DNA of 64,000 nucleotides from Emticicia aquatilis (GCF_014644295.1 NZ_BMKK01000001.1:372001-436000); one strand, 5' to 3'; shown: positions 18,048-26,922, numbered from the stretch's first letter. Notes: generated by a model not told the origin, from the letters alone. Translations and numbers: made by a program.

Positions 18048-18551
18048 ATGACAAAACAAACAACTATTTCATTAATTGCTGCTATGAGTGAAAATCGTGC
18101 AATTGGATTGAACAATGCCCTGCCCTGGGAACCTATTGCTGCCGATTGGGATAATCTTAAAAAAGTAACAAAAGGCAAAAAAATGATAATGGGGCGTAAA
18201 AGCTACGATAATCCGCACCGAATTTGGTCAGAAGTAGGCAATTACGTAATTACTCGTCAAGCCGATTATGTAGCGGATGAGGGCTTTGAAGTTGTAAGCA
18301 GTTTGGAAGAAGCCTTTGAAAAGTGCAAATCTGACGATGAGGTATTTGTGTTGGGCGGCGAAGAAATATTCAGACTCTCGATTCCGTATGCCGATAAGAT
18401 TTATCTCACGCTCGTTCACGAAACCTTTGAAGGAGATGCCTTTTTCCCTGAGTTTGATGAAAGCGAATTCACTATTACCGAACGTAAGGAGTTTTCAGCA
18501 GGACAAAATACTCCCTACGATATTTCGATTTTGACTTATGTGCGAAAGTAA
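18048..18551 (+). CDS. folA: Dihydrofolate reductase
   Basis: A 167-residue enzyme reducing dihydrofolate to tetrahydrofolate with NADPH. Seen motifs: AIGLNNALPW (Met20-loop region), the active-site Asp in AADWDNLKKVT, the NADPH-binding MIMGRKSYD, and VFVLGGEEIF. Length and order fit the family. The residue after the active-site Asp that packs on folate is Leu rather than the common Phe, and the LP(G) stretch after the MGRK motif is diverged (NPHRIWSEV), so it is an atypical member. No thymidylate synthase gene is nearby. Confidence 0.9.
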   Translation: MTKQTTISLIAAMSENRAIGLNNALPWEPIAADWDNLKKVTKGKKMIMGRKSYDNPHRIWSEVGNYVITRQADYVADEGFEVVSSLEEAFEKCKSDDEVFVLGGEEIFRLSIPYADKIYLTLVHETFEGDAFFPEFDESEFTITERKEFSAGQNTPYDISILTYVRK

Positions 18552-18566
18552 TTAAGTGCTGACGCA

Positions 18567-18599
18567 CAATTAAAAATGGATAATTGAGAATGAATAATG
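18567..18599. repeat. Stutter repeat of CAATTAAAAATGGATAATTG type
   Basis: A run of near-identical words (AATTAAAAATGGATAATTGA, GAATGAATAATG) after the dihydrofolate reductase gene. Its reverse complement closely matches the stretch at 31730-31767 before panD. Confidence 0.5.
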
Positions 18600-18657
18600 C
18601 TGTTTATCAGCAAGTCACTTTTTGTTTTTATTCTATAATTTTGGTCTTTACACCTGA

Positions 18658-19443
18658 TTACTTTCCTTTATAATAGAGCATTTTTTTGCCAGTATTTACA
18701 TCAGTTAGCAGTAATGCCCCTTTTTCTATATAATATTTTGAATTAGGAACATCGGTGATTTTACCATTGATATTTACTCGCCAGTAAAGAATATTTCCCT
18801 TCGTAAACCACCTTGCTCCCATTGCTTTTACTTGGGCAATATCCGAATTTCCTCCACCCGAAGAATTACCAGAGCTATTTGGGCCGCTCACATACGAACT
18901 TGAGGCTCCATCGTCAATCGTGCCATCAGCATTCAAGATAATAGACGTGCTACTGCCACCATAAAAACCACCATTCGATGAATAATTTTCTTGATGAGTC
19001 CATTTCCCAACTAAATTTGGGTCACGTGGCAAGCCGTCGGCTTTAACGGCGGTGTTGGTCGTGGGCGACGAAACAGGCGTTCCTGCTTTTGCAAAACTAC
19101 CCTCTAAAATCACTTGATTATTATAACTGATTTTCTGCTGAATGGCATTATTTTGTAACTGCATCGAAAACGTAAATACCGTTCCATCATTGTAAGTGAG
19201 TGTGCCAGTGGCAGTGTTACCCGTGGAAACTCCTTTGATTTGATAAGCGTTTGTTTCTCCACTCGAAAACACCAACATTTGCCCCGTTATTTGATTGGTA
19301 TTGGCTGTTTTTAAAGATAATTCAGCTTTCAAACTTCCATTGCTTCCTTTTACCTGACCTTGCCAGTTGCCGAGAAATGATTGAGCAAAAATTGGGGTTT
19401 CCATCAAAATTAAAAGTGTATATAACAAAAAGGGGTTCTTCAT
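18658..19443 (-). CDS. Secreted protein of unknown function, two beta-rich halves
   Basis: A 261-residue exported protein; start MKNPFLLYTL at 19443 gives a proper signal peptide ending near FAQ. The N-terminal half (SFLGNWQGQVKG to LEGSFAKAG) reads like a small lipocalin-like beta-barrel. After a Thr/Ser linker, a second half starts GKWTHQENYSS and contains a Gly/Ser-rich insert (YVSGPNSSGNSSGGGNS). The paired 'GNW/GKW' openings suggest two related lipocalin-like domains, with no recognised function. No partner genes adjoin it. Confidence 0.6.
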   Translation of the reverse strand: MKNPFLLYTLLILMETPIFAQSFLGNWQGQVKGSNGSLKAELSLKTANTNQITGQMLVFSSGETNAYQIKGVSTGNTATGTLTYNDGTVFTFSMQLQNNAIQQKISYNNQVILEGSFAKAGTPVSSPTTNTAVKADGLPRDPNLVGKWTHQENYSSNGGFYGGSSTSIILNADGTIDDGASSSYVSGPNSSGNSSGGGNSDIAQVKAMGARWFTKGNILYWRVNINGKITDVPNSKYYIEKGALLLTDVNTGKKMLYYKGK

Positions 19444-19717
19444 GGCAAAATGAGTGTTTGTGGTATTAGAGTTCAAATAACGTATTTTTTAGCAAAAGAT
19501 GGATTTCAAAGTCGGAATTTATTGATTCTTTCCTTATAAAAATAAATATAATTCCAGACACAATGGTATGATATACGGCATCAAAAAGGAATTGAATTAT
19601 TCAATACTACCGATATTAAATCCCTACGGGATAAAATAAAATCTCGCTTTATGGTCTGTAAAGATTTCATTACTTATGGTTTTTCTATATTTTTAGGTCA
19701 AATTGATTCAAACCTAC

Positions 19718-21418
19718 ATGAAACCCCATAAACTACTCTTTTTTAGCAGCCTGCTGTTGCTATTTTCCTGCAATCAGAATAAATATGACCTCATCATCAA
19801 GAATGGTCTTATCTTCGACGGCAACGGAACTACTCCTATTTTGGCCGATATTGCCATTAAAAATGATACGATTGCCTTTGTGGGAAACTTAAGTTATTAT
19901 GCTGACGCCGACGAAGTAGTTGATGCGAAAGGCATGGCAGTTGCCCCTGGCTTTGTAAATATGCTGAGTTGGAGTACCGAAAGTTTGATTGAAGATGGGC
20001 GTTCGATGGGCGAAATCATGCAGGGCGTTACGCTCGAAGTAATGGGCGAAGGCGATTCGATGGGGCCAATCAGCGATGCAATGAAGGTCGATGCAAAAAA
20101 ATCGCAAGGAAATATTAAGTACGATATTCCGTGGAATACATTGGGCGAATATCTTGCTTACTTAGAAAAACGTGGAGTTTCGACCAATGTGGCTTCGTTT
20201 GTTGGAGCATCGACCGTTAGAGCAATGGAACTGGGCTATGCCAACCGTCCGCCTAAACCTGATGAACTCGAACGTATGAAAAAACACGTAAAACTGGCAA
20301 TGGAAGAAGGTGCAATGGGCGTGGCATCGGCATTGATTTATACTCCAGGAACATACTCTAATACGCACGAACTTATCGAATTATCGAAAGTAGCTTCCGA
20401 ATATGGCGGTACCTATATTTCTCACATGAGAAGCGAAGGAAACAAACTAGAAGAAGCCACTGATGAGCTAATAAGAATTGCAAAAGAGGCCAATATTCAC
20501 GCTGAAATTTATCATTTAAAGGCCGCAGGTAAAAACAACTGGTATAAAATAGATAAAGTAATTGCTAAAATTGACAGTGCCAGAAAAGCAGGAATTAATA
20601 TAACTGCCGATATGTACAACTACATTGCAGGAGCTACTGGACTTGATGCCGCAATGCCACCGTGGGTACAAGAAGGGGGCTTCGACCAATGGAGCAGACG
20701 ACTACAATCTGGTACAATTAGAGAGCAAGTTGGGCGTGAAATGAGTTCGCCACAAAATGATTGGGAAAATTTGTGTTTGGCAGCGGGAGCAGACAAAACC
20801 CTTCTGATTGGTTTTAAGCAAGATTCGCTCAGAAAATATATTGGTAAAACGCTGGCCGAAGTAGCAACCATCAAGGAAAAAACTTGGTACGAAACAGCTA
20901 TGGATTTGGTGGTTTCGGATGGTTCAAGAGTTGATGTGGTGTATTTCTTGATGAGCGAAGAAAACATAAAGAAACAGATACAATTACCGTACATGAGCTT
21001 CTGCTCCGATGCTGCCTCGATGAATCCTTCGGGCGTATTTTTGAAATCAAGCAATCATCCGAGAGCTTACGGCAATTTTGCTCGACTTTTGGGAAAATAC
21101 GTGCGTGAAGAAAAAGTGATTACGCTTCAAGAAGCCATCCGAAAACTGACTTCACTGCCTTGTGATAACCTCAAGATTCAGAAAAGAGGACGTTTAGTAG
21201 TCGGTAATTATGCCGACATTGTGATTTTCGACCCTAATAAGATTCAAGATAAAGCAACTTTCGAGAAACCCCATCAGCTTTCAGAAGGTATGATTCATGT
21301 GTTTGTTAATGGAAAGCAAGTGGTTAAAAATGGCCAACACACCGGCGTAAAATCGGGGAGATTTGTAAAAGGGCCAGGTTGGAAAAGTGAGAAAGAAAGT
21401 CCACGGTCCACAGATTAG
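19718..21418 (+). CDS. N-acyl-D-amino-acid deacylase-like amidohydrolase lipoprotein
   Basis: A 566-residue lipoprotein (start MKPHKLLFFS; lipobox LFSC, Cys18). It aligns by motif with D-aminoacylases: YDLIIKNGLIFDGNG at the start, ISHMRSEGN and IYHLKAAGKNNW with their His residues, ADMYNYIAGATGLDA, and SFCSDAAS near the late Asp. The usual first metal motif H-x-H is absent: the PGF segment reads NMLSWSTES (Leu83-Ser-Trp85). A related form with NMLSW occurs in other Bacteroidota members as I recall, so it is probably a subfamily with altered metal chemistry. Cleavage of N-acyl amino acids or peptides is inferred. The last codons and the stop lie in a stutter repeat (21398-21419). Confidence 0.8.
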   Translation: MKPHKLLFFSSLLLLFSCNQNKYDLIIKNGLIFDGNGTTPILADIAIKNDTIAFVGNLSYYADADEVVDAKGMAVAPGFVNMLSWSTESLIEDGRSMGEIMQGVTLEVMGEGDSMGPISDAMKVDAKKSQGNIKYDIPWNTLGEYLAYLEKRGVSTNVASFVGASTVRAMELGYANRPPKPDELERMKKHVKLAMEEGAMGVASALIYTPGTYSNTHELIELSKVASEYGGTYISHMRSEGNKLEEATDELIRIAKEANIHAEIYHLKAAGKNNWYKIDKVIAKIDSARKAGINITADMYNYIAGATGLDAAMPPWVQEGGFDQWSRRLQSGTIREQVGREMSSPQNDWENLCLAAGADKTLLIGFKQDSLRKYIGKTLAEVATIKEKTWYETAMDLVVSDGSRVDVVYFLMSEENIKKQIQLPYMSFCSDAASMNPSGVFLKSSNHPRAYGNFARLLGKYVREEKVITLQEAIRKLTSLPCDNLKIQKRGRLVVGNYADIVIFDPNKIQDKATFEKPHQLSEGMIHVFVNGKQVVKNGQHTGVKSGRFVKGPGWKSEKESPRSTD

Positions 21419-21419
21419 G
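21398..21419. repeat. GTC-phrase stutter repeat containing a stop codon
   Basis: AGTCCACGGTCCACAGATTA encodes the end of the amidohydrolase (S-P-R-S-T-D) and its TAG stop overlaps the last bases. It shares the GTC(G/C)AC-GGTC-ACAG vocabulary with copies at 21828, 28711 and 53576. Confidence 0.6.
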
Positions 21420-21503
21420 TCAGCAAAAAATAATTAAAGTTACTGTGGCACAATTTTTTAGTCTAAACGTAAATAATTTTAAAATTCATTAAACCCAAAC
21501 AAC

Positions 21504-21827
21504 ATGAGATTTGTATTAGAAATTCTACTTAATGCGGGCGTTTTGCTCGGAATCGCTTATTTGTGGCCTAAAGTACACGTAAAAAGCTATGTTTTTGCCA
21601 TTGTAGTAGCATTAATTCTTGGTATTCTGAATGCAACAATTGGCTTTCTGATTCGAGTACCACTCAATTTCATCACTTTAGGCATGCTCACTTTTATTAT
21701 TCGTATGCTCGTAACGGCCTTTCTTCTAAAAGTTATTGACTCGTTTACCGATGACCTCACGATTGACGGTTATCTGCCAGCGGTGGTGATTGCCGTAGCC
21801 ATGGCAGCTGCGAGTAGTATTTTGTAA
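21504..21827 (+). CDS. Holin-4-superfamily small membrane protein
   Basis: A 107-residue protein with four predicted transmembrane helices and short loops. The segment NATIGFLIRVPLNFITLGML is typical of the 'phage holin family 4' (YvlD-like) proteins, which despite the name are common chromosomal membrane proteins of unknown role. No lysis genes are nearby, so a phage function is not supported. It sits between the amidohydrolase and a convergent terminator. Confidence 0.75.
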   Translation: MRFVLEILLNAGVLLGIAYLWPKVHVKSYVFAIVVALILGILNATIGFLIRVPLNFITLGMLTFIIRMLVTAFLLKVIDSFTDDLTIDGYLPAVVIAVAMAAASSIL

Positions 21828-21859
21828 ATAGTCGACGGTCAATAGTCGGCAGTCAATAG
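21828..21859. repeat. 14-base tandem GTC-phrase repeat
   Basis: ATAGTCGACGGTCA is followed directly by ATAGTCGGCAGTCA and then ATAG: two 14-base units with two differences, beginning at the last base of the preceding stop codon (21827) plus one. Confidence 0.75.
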
Positions 21860-21914
21860 AAAAGTAAGTAATTAAAAATCAAATACTTACAGCAAAATCA
21901 ATAATAAGGCTGAA

Positions 21915-21958
21915 TATAAAAAATGGTGAGCTTGCAAGCAGGCTCACCATTTTTTATA
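21915..21958. terminator. Bidirectional intrinsic terminator
   Basis: A perfect 17-base inverted repeat: TATAAAAAATGGTGAGC (21915-21931) and its complement (21942-21958) around a 10-base loop. A- and T-runs on both sides serve the convergent genes ending at 21827 and 21972. Confidence 0.9.
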
Positions 21959-21971
21959 TCTATTGCTCAAA

Positions 21972-22562
21972 TTATTTACCAAATAATTTACTCCAAAAAC
22001 CTTTGGCTTTTTGAGTCACTTCGGCAACTGTTTCGCTTGCTTCGGCTGCAATTTCTTGTGCTTTTGCTTTGGCTGCTTCTACTGCTTCAGCTGCTTCTTC
22101 TTTCAAATCTTCGATTTTCTCAGCAGCTTGTGCTTTTACTTCGCTGATTTTCTCATCGCTCACTAACTCCGATGCTTTTGCTTTCAAATCACCGATTGTT
22201 GCCGATGCTTCAGCTGCCAATTCTTGTGCTTTTGCTTTTGCCGCTTCTACTGCCTCGGCTGCATCTTCTTTCAAATCTGCAATTTTTTCGCTTGCACCCG
22301 CAGCTACTTCCTGTGCTTTTGCTTTAGCTGCTTCTACTGCTTCGGTTGCATCTTCTTTCAAATCTGCAATTTTTTCAGCCGCTTGTGCTTTTACTTCATT
22401 GATTTTTTCGTCACTAACTAACTCCGATGCTTTTGCTTTCAAATCACCGATTGCTTCAGCAGCATCAGCTTTCAAATCGTTCAATTTTTCGGTTGCTGCG
22501 GCTTTTGCCTCTCCAGCCAATTCAGTTGCTTTATCTGTAACGCTTTTTTCGTTCTCTGCCAT
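21972..22562 (-). CDS. Alanine-rich amphipathic coiled-coil repeat protein (LEA-like)
   Basis: A 196-residue soluble protein starting MAENEKSVTD at 22562; longer readings upstream have non-coding-like composition. It is almost entirely Ala, Glu, Lys and Asp in amphipathic helical repeats such as DLKEDA-EAVEAAKAKAQE. An 85-residue unit is duplicated: IGDLKAKASELVSDEKI at about 38 recurs at about 123, and EVKAQAAEKI at about 56 recurs at about 141. It ends in an aromatic-basic tail (GFWSKLFGK). This style resembles group 3 LEA or apolipoprotein-like stress proteins, with a possible desiccation or membrane-protective role. That role is inference. Confidence 0.7.
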   Translation of the reverse strand: MAENEKSVTDKATELAGEAKAAATEKLNDLKADAAEAIGDLKAKASELVSDEKINEVKAQAAEKIADLKEDATEAVEAAKAKAQEVAAGASEKIADLKEDAAEAVEAAKAKAQELAAEASATIGDLKAKASELVSDEKISEVKAQAAEKIEDLKEEAAEAVEAAKAKAQEIAAEASETVAEVTQKAKGFWSKLFGK

Positions 22563-22774
22563 AATAATTTTATGATTAAAGGTAAGACTTTTTAATGATG
22601 CCGTAAAAATACAATTTTTGTTTGTACAAATAAATACTAAAGAACTGATATTTAAGCTATTGCAATGTTTTTTTATTGTTAATCTTCGCAAAATACCATA
22701 ATTTTTAAATTTTGAGGTTTACACAACTTTTAGAGGCTCTTTTTCGTAGTAATAGAAAGGATAATCTGCTACCC

Positions 22775-25222
22775 ATGATAAAAAAAATACAAGTAGTTTT
22801 AGTACTGTTTTCTATTCTAAGCCATACAATTTTTGCTCAACGAACCTTTACCGTCAGCGGATATATACGTGAAAAAGGCAGTCAAGAGCAACTCATAGGC
22901 GTAAACGTTTACGTACCCAATAGTTCTTTCGGCACGAGCAGCAATAATTATGGTTTTTATTCTATCACACTTCCAGCCAATGATGCCGCTACTTTAGTTT
23001 TTTCGTTTGTGGGCTACGAACGCATCGAGAAAACGTTCGTGCTGAACAAAAATATCGAAATGAACATAGAGTTAGCATCGGCCAATCAGCTCAACGAAGT
23101 TGTAGTTTCATCAAAACGTCAAGAAGAACGAGTGAGCGAGTCGGTGGAGATGAGTAAAATTGATGTACCCATCAATCAAATCAAGAAAATACCAGCTTTC
23201 ATGGGCGAAAAAGATGTTTTGAAGGTGCTTCAACTCCTGCCAGGTGTACAGAAAGGCTCGGAAGGACAGTCGGGAATTTATGTGCGTGGTGGCGGACCTG
23301 ACCAAAACTTGATAATTTTAGATGATGCCGTGGTATATAATGCCAATCACCTATTTGGATTTTTCTCGGTTTTCAATGGCGATGCCCTCAAAAGCGTAGA
23401 ACTCACCAAAGGAGGTTTTCCTGCTCGTTTCGGCGGCCGACTTTCGTCGGTGATTGAAATGAATATGAAAGAAGGAAACAAAGAAAAACTGCATGGTGAA
23501 GGCGGAATCGGACTGATTTCTTCAAGATTAACACTCGAAGGGCCGATTAAGACCAAAAAGCAGGAAACGGCAAAATCATCTTTCATTATTTCTGCCCGAC
23601 GTACTTACTTAGATATTGTCGCTTCGCCACTCATTAAGGCTTCGCAGAAAGATGCTATCGAACAAACTACGGGTGGTTATTATTTTTATGACTTGAACGC
23701 CAAAATGAATTATGATTTTGGGCAAAAGGATAAGGTTTATTTAAGCGGATATTTTGGACAAGATAAATTTCACACTAAAACCACAAGTCCAGATAATTTA
23801 TCGTCGAATGGGTTAAACTGGGGCAACGAAACAGCCACTTTGCGTTGGAATCACCTTTATTCACAGAAGCTTTTTGGCAATTTATCACTCATTTATAGTC
23901 GCTATCGCTTTAATATTAGCTCTACCCAAAATGCTACTGATACCCAAACTAACACAACTTCGGTGTATAATCTAAAATACGATTCAGGTATTAGAGATTA
24001 TTCGGTCAAATACGATTTTGATTATTTTCCGAATCCAAAACACGCCCTAAAGCTTGGAATCCAATCGACATTTCATCGTTTTACACCGAGTGCCGTGGTG
24101 TTGCAAGACTCTGATATCAGCAAATACGAAACAAAAATCGATAATATAGACGTAATAGAATCTGGAATTTATGCCGAAGACGTATGGCAAGCTACTGAGC
24201 GATTAAAAATGAATCTTGGCCTACGGGTGAGCAATTATCATGTTTCGAGCATAGATTATTTGCGTCCAGAGCCACGTTTTTCGGCAGCTTATAAACTTAG
24301 CAAAGATTTGGCTTTTAAGGCTTCTTATGCCATGATGAACCAATATGTGCATTTGCTCACTAACACCGGTATTGGCTTACCAACCGACCTCTGGGTGCCA
24401 AGCACCGATAAAGTTGCTCCGCAACAATCACAGCAAGTGGCGGCGGGTTTTGCCAAAGATTTAGATAAAAAGGGCTTAACTCTTACGATTGAAGGGTATT
24501 ATAAAAAGATGGATAAACTCATCAATTATAAAGAAGGGGCAAGTTTTCTGCTTGTCAACGACCCCACGAGTAATACTCGGGTGCGTTGGGAAGATAATGT
24601 AACGGCTGGGCAAGGGTGGTCGTACGGAGCGGAGTTTTTATTGCAGAAAAAAGTTGGCAAGTTTTCGGGCTGGGCTGGGTACACGCTTTCGTGGACAAAA
24701 TGGCAATTTGATGAACTAAATTTTGGCAAAGAATTTTTCCCTCGATACGACCGCCGACATGATATATCGCTGGTAGGTATTTATGATATAAAACCAAGCA
24801 TTACGGTTTCGGCAGTTTGGGTTTATGGTACGGGTAATGCACTGACGATGCCGCTTTCAAGATATAATGGTTACAGCAATTACAATACTCGTTTTGGGGC
24901 AAATAATGCCATCAATAATTCTAACACGCCTGTAAGCCCACTTTTTGCGGGCAGAGCTGTACAGGAATATGGTGAGAAAAATACTTTCCGAGCCGAGCCG
25001 TATCATAGACTTGATTTGGGAGTGCAGTTTCACAAAAAGAAACTCCGACATGAACGTACTTGGGAAATAAGCATTTATAATGCTTATAATCGTAAGAATC
25101 CGTTTTTTTATCAACTCAATTCAAAAGTTGACCCAAGTAATAGCAGTCAGTCTATCACGATTTTACAGCGTTATTCAATTTTCCCGATTATACCTTCTTT
25201 TAGTTATAATTTTAAGTTTTAG
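22775..25222 (+). CDS. TonB-dependent receptor with carboxypeptidase-regulatory domain
   Basis: An 815-residue outer-membrane receptor; start MIKKIQVVLV at 22775 yields a signal peptide ending near FAQ, while a TTG further upstream would mask it. After the signal comes a CarboxypepD_reg-like Ig-fold domain (SGYIREKGSQEQLIGVNVYV), then the plug (ERVSESVEMSKIDVP to GGFPARFGGRLSSVIE, with IYVRGGGPDQNLIILDDAVV), then the barrel ending YSFNYNFKF-like in an aromatic residue. It imports an unknown ligand using TonB energy. The DUF4249 lipoprotein gene follows after 54 bases and probably forms a receptor-lipoprotein pair with it. Confidence 0.9.
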   Translation: MIKKIQVVLVLFSILSHTIFAQRTFTVSGYIREKGSQEQLIGVNVYVPNSSFGTSSNNYGFYSITLPANDAATLVFSFVGYERIEKTFVLNKNIEMNIELASANQLNEVVVSSKRQEERVSESVEMSKIDVPINQIKKIPAFMGEKDVLKVLQLLPGVQKGSEGQSGIYVRGGGPDQNLIILDDAVVYNANHLFGFFSVFNGDALKSVELTKGGFPARFGGRLSSVIEMNMKEGNKEKLHGEGGIGLISSRLTLEGPIKTKKQETAKSSFIISARRTYLDIVASPLIKASQKDAIEQTTGGYYFYDLNAKMNYDFGQKDKVYLSGYFGQDKFHTKTTSPDNLSSNGLNWGNETATLRWNHLYSQKLFGNLSLIYSRYRFNISSTQNATDTQTNTTSVYNLKYDSGIRDYSVKYDFDYFPNPKHALKLGIQSTFHRFTPSAVVLQDSDISKYETKIDNIDVIESGIYAEDVWQATERLKMNLGLRVSNYHVSSIDYLRPEPRFSAAYKLSKDLAFKASYAMMNQYVHLLTNTGIGLPTDLWVPSTDKVAPQQSQQVAAGFAKDLDKKGLTLTIEGYYKKMDKLINYKEGASFLLVNDPTSNTRVRWEDNVTAGQGWSYGAEFLLQKKVGKFSGWAGYTLSWTKWQFDELNFGKEFFPRYDRRHDISLVGIYDIKPSITVSAVWVYGTGNALTMPLSRYNGYSNYNTRFGANNAINNSNTPVSPLFAGRAVQEYGEKNTFRAEPYHRLDLGVQFHKKKLRHERTWEISIYNAYNRKNPFFYQLNSKVDPSNSSQSITILQRYSIFPIIPSFSYNFKF

Positions 25223-25243
25223 CCTCGGCTCCGCTCGGCTACC
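25222..25243. repeat. Fragment of a palindromic GGCTCCGCTC element
   Basis: GCCTCGGCTCCGCTCGGCTACC directly abuts the stop codon of the TonB receptor. It shares the CGGCTCCGCTC core with the larger element inside the amidotransferase gene at 37206-37305. Confidence 0.5.
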
Positions 25244-25276
25244 TACAAGCCTCAAAGGGGAGTCTAAGAAAAATTT

Positions 25277-26212
25277 ATGATGATGAAAAAAATATTTTTA
25301 TATAGTTTATTTATAATTGGACAGTTTTTTCTGCTTTCGTGTGAAAGTTTGGTAAAAGAAATTGACCCATCGATTTTACCCGAAACTGATTCTAAATTAG
25401 TTGTGGCTTGCTTTATTTCGCCACAAGATACGATTTTGGCAGCTAAAGTAACCGAAACGAAAGTACTTATTGGCACTACGGGCGACGTCCGAGACGACAT
25501 CACGAACGCAAGTGTTAGTCTATCAGATGGAAGTAAGACAATCCAACTGATTTATAATGCAAAATTGGGTTATTACCGTGCTTTACCTACTGCTTTGCCG
25601 ATTTCGGTAGGAAAAACTTATACAATTACCGTAAGTACGCCAGACGGTAGAAAAGTAAATGCCTCGACTACTGTTCCGAATAATATTCCGATAAAAGAAG
25701 TAAAAATTGATTCAACAGCAGTCAATGATTTTCAACGTGGCAATACAGTTACCAATACCGAATATGACGTAAAAGTGATTTGGCAAGATAAAGCAGGCGA
25801 AAATAATTACTATCGGGCTATCAGTGAATTTATTATAACTTATGGAATTCCCGACCCAAAGAATGGCAAAAACATCATTTATACACCAATTTCTACAATC
25901 GTTGATTTACGTACAATTGATGATAAAGATACGGATGGTCAACTGCTTTCATTGAATAGAAATTATTTACCAACTAATATTGGAGCAAATATTCAAGGTC
26001 AACAATTAGACCTAAGTAAACGCTTAGATAAAATAAGAGTAGGCTTGTTTCAGACCGATATACATTATTATAATTATCATACATCGCTCCGCCGACAACG
26101 AGAAAACAATAATCCATTTGCTGAGCCAGTGCTGCTCTACACCAACATCAATGGTGGTTTTGGCTGCTTTGGTGCTTATAATGCTACTTGGCAGGAGTTT
26201 AATGCGAAATAA
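25277..26212 (+). CDS. DUF4249 family surface lipoprotein
   Basis: A 311-residue lipoprotein (MMMKKIFLYSLFIIGQFFLLSC; lipobox Cys about residue 22). The body opens with the typical DUF4249 strands: SKLVVACFISPQDTILAAKV, followed by ITNASVSLSDGSKTIQLIY and VGKTYTITVSTPDGRKVNAS. Genes of this family are regularly downstream of a TonB-dependent receptor, as here, and the protein probably caps the receptor like a SusD-type partner. The substrate is unknown. A terminator at 26232-26282 closes the operon. Confidence 0.85.
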   Translation: MMMKKIFLYSLFIIGQFFLLSCESLVKEIDPSILPETDSKLVVACFISPQDTILAAKVTETKVLIGTTGDVRDDITNASVSLSDGSKTIQLIYNAKLGYYRALPTALPISVGKTYTITVSTPDGRKVNASTTVPNNIPIKEVKIDSTAVNDFQRGNTVTNTEYDVKVIWQDKAGENNYYRAISEFIITYGIPDPKNGKNIIYTPISTIVDLRTIDDKDTDGQLLSLNRNYLPTNIGANIQGQQLDLSKRLDKIRVGLFQTDIHYYNYHTSLRRQRENNNPFAEPVLLYTNINGGFGCFGAYNATWQEFNAK

Positions 26213-26231
26213 ATATTTCTTCTAATCGACT

Positions 26232-26282
26232 AACGCTGGCAAGGTTTTAACCCCCGAACTGCTTGCCAGCGTTTATTTTTTC
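26232..26282 (+). terminator. Intrinsic terminator after the receptor/DUF4249 operon
   Basis: Arms AACGCTGGCAAG (26232-26243) and CTTGCCAGCGTT (26262-26273) with an 18-base loop, followed by TATTTTTTCTC. Confidence 0.85.
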
Positions 26283-26565
26283 TCTTTTCTTCACAATTCT
26301 TAGACATATTTTATACTTATCAAATTTTTATTATAACTAAAACAAGTATTTTATTCAAAATAATATTTGGCTTGTTACCTCCTACATTCGCCATAGTCAA
26401 AATATAAAAGTTTAAAACGAAGCCTATGAACTAAGATATTTTGAACTACAAACTGCAATTATAACTCTCCCAAAAATTAAAAATTTTCATAAAAACGTGC
26501 TTTCCTAATCATCAAAAACGAAGTTTCTTGAAGAGTATGATTATGTATTTTTTTAAACAATAGCA
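26283..26565. other. Gene-free AT-rich stretch
   Basis: Together with the terminator before it this forms a gap of 353 bases without a gene. It is AT-rich, with no convincing open frame or hairpin. It probably holds the promoter of the small gene at 26566, although no clear TAnnTTTG box was found. Confidence 0.4.
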
Positions 26566-26865
26566 ATGGAAACGTTAGCAAAAAAACAGATTATTTATGA
26601 TTATGTAGCGAATTGTTTGTCGGCCAACGACAAGGCTGATTTTGAAGCAGAGATGCAGATGAACCAAGAATTAAAGCAGGAAGTAGCACAACTAATTTTG
26701 AAAAGACTACAAAACGAGCAACGAGTGAGAAAACATATCGAGAAGGCAGAAATAGAGCGAATTGAAGCACAAAAGGCAGCATTGAAAAAGGAAAATAATA
26801 TCTCTTTCAAAGATGCAATCAAACAGAAATGGGGGAAACTATTAGAAAACCTTTCGAGTAATTGA
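26566..26865 (+). CDS. Small coiled-coil protein with anti-sigma-like N-terminus
   Basis: A 99-residue soluble protein. Its first 45 residues (IYDYVANCLSANDKADFEAE and following) have the helical pattern 'Y-hydrophobic-x-(G/N)-x-L-S-x-x-(D/E)-x-x-x-F-E' seen in the N-terminal helices of RskA-type and related anti-sigma factors. The remainder is a charged helix (RKHIEKAEIERIEAQKAAL) with no transmembrane segment. No sigma factor gene is adjacent, so the resemblance may be only to the fold. Function unknown. It ends before the shared terminator at 26923-26965. Confidence 0.55.
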   Translation: METLAKKQIIYDYVANCLSANDKADFEAEMQMNQELKQEVAQLILKRLQNEQRVRKHIEKAEIERIEAQKAALKKENNISFKDAIKQKWGKLLENLSSN

Positions 26866-26922
26866 AGGTAGTTTTTGTCAGGAAACAACGCATTTAATAT
26901 ACAACATCGTAACCACTAAAAA

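Noticed and set aside
20620-21054. 144-codon minus-strand frame within the amidohydrolase
   Set aside because: It lies fully inside a conserved coding region on the other strand and has no recognisable product.
21504-21827. Phage or lysis cassette because of the holin-like protein
   Set aside because: This family is common on chromosomes, and no endolysin, spanin or phage structural gene is near.
22069-22575. Long plus-strand open frame opposite the alanine-rich coiled-coil gene
   Set aside because: It is an antisense artefact of the GCN-rich repeats, giving only Ser/Ala/Phe-rich low-complexity protein.
22712-22774. Longer start for the TonB receptor
   Set aside because: It needs a TTG codon and would hide the signal peptide that begins at 22775.
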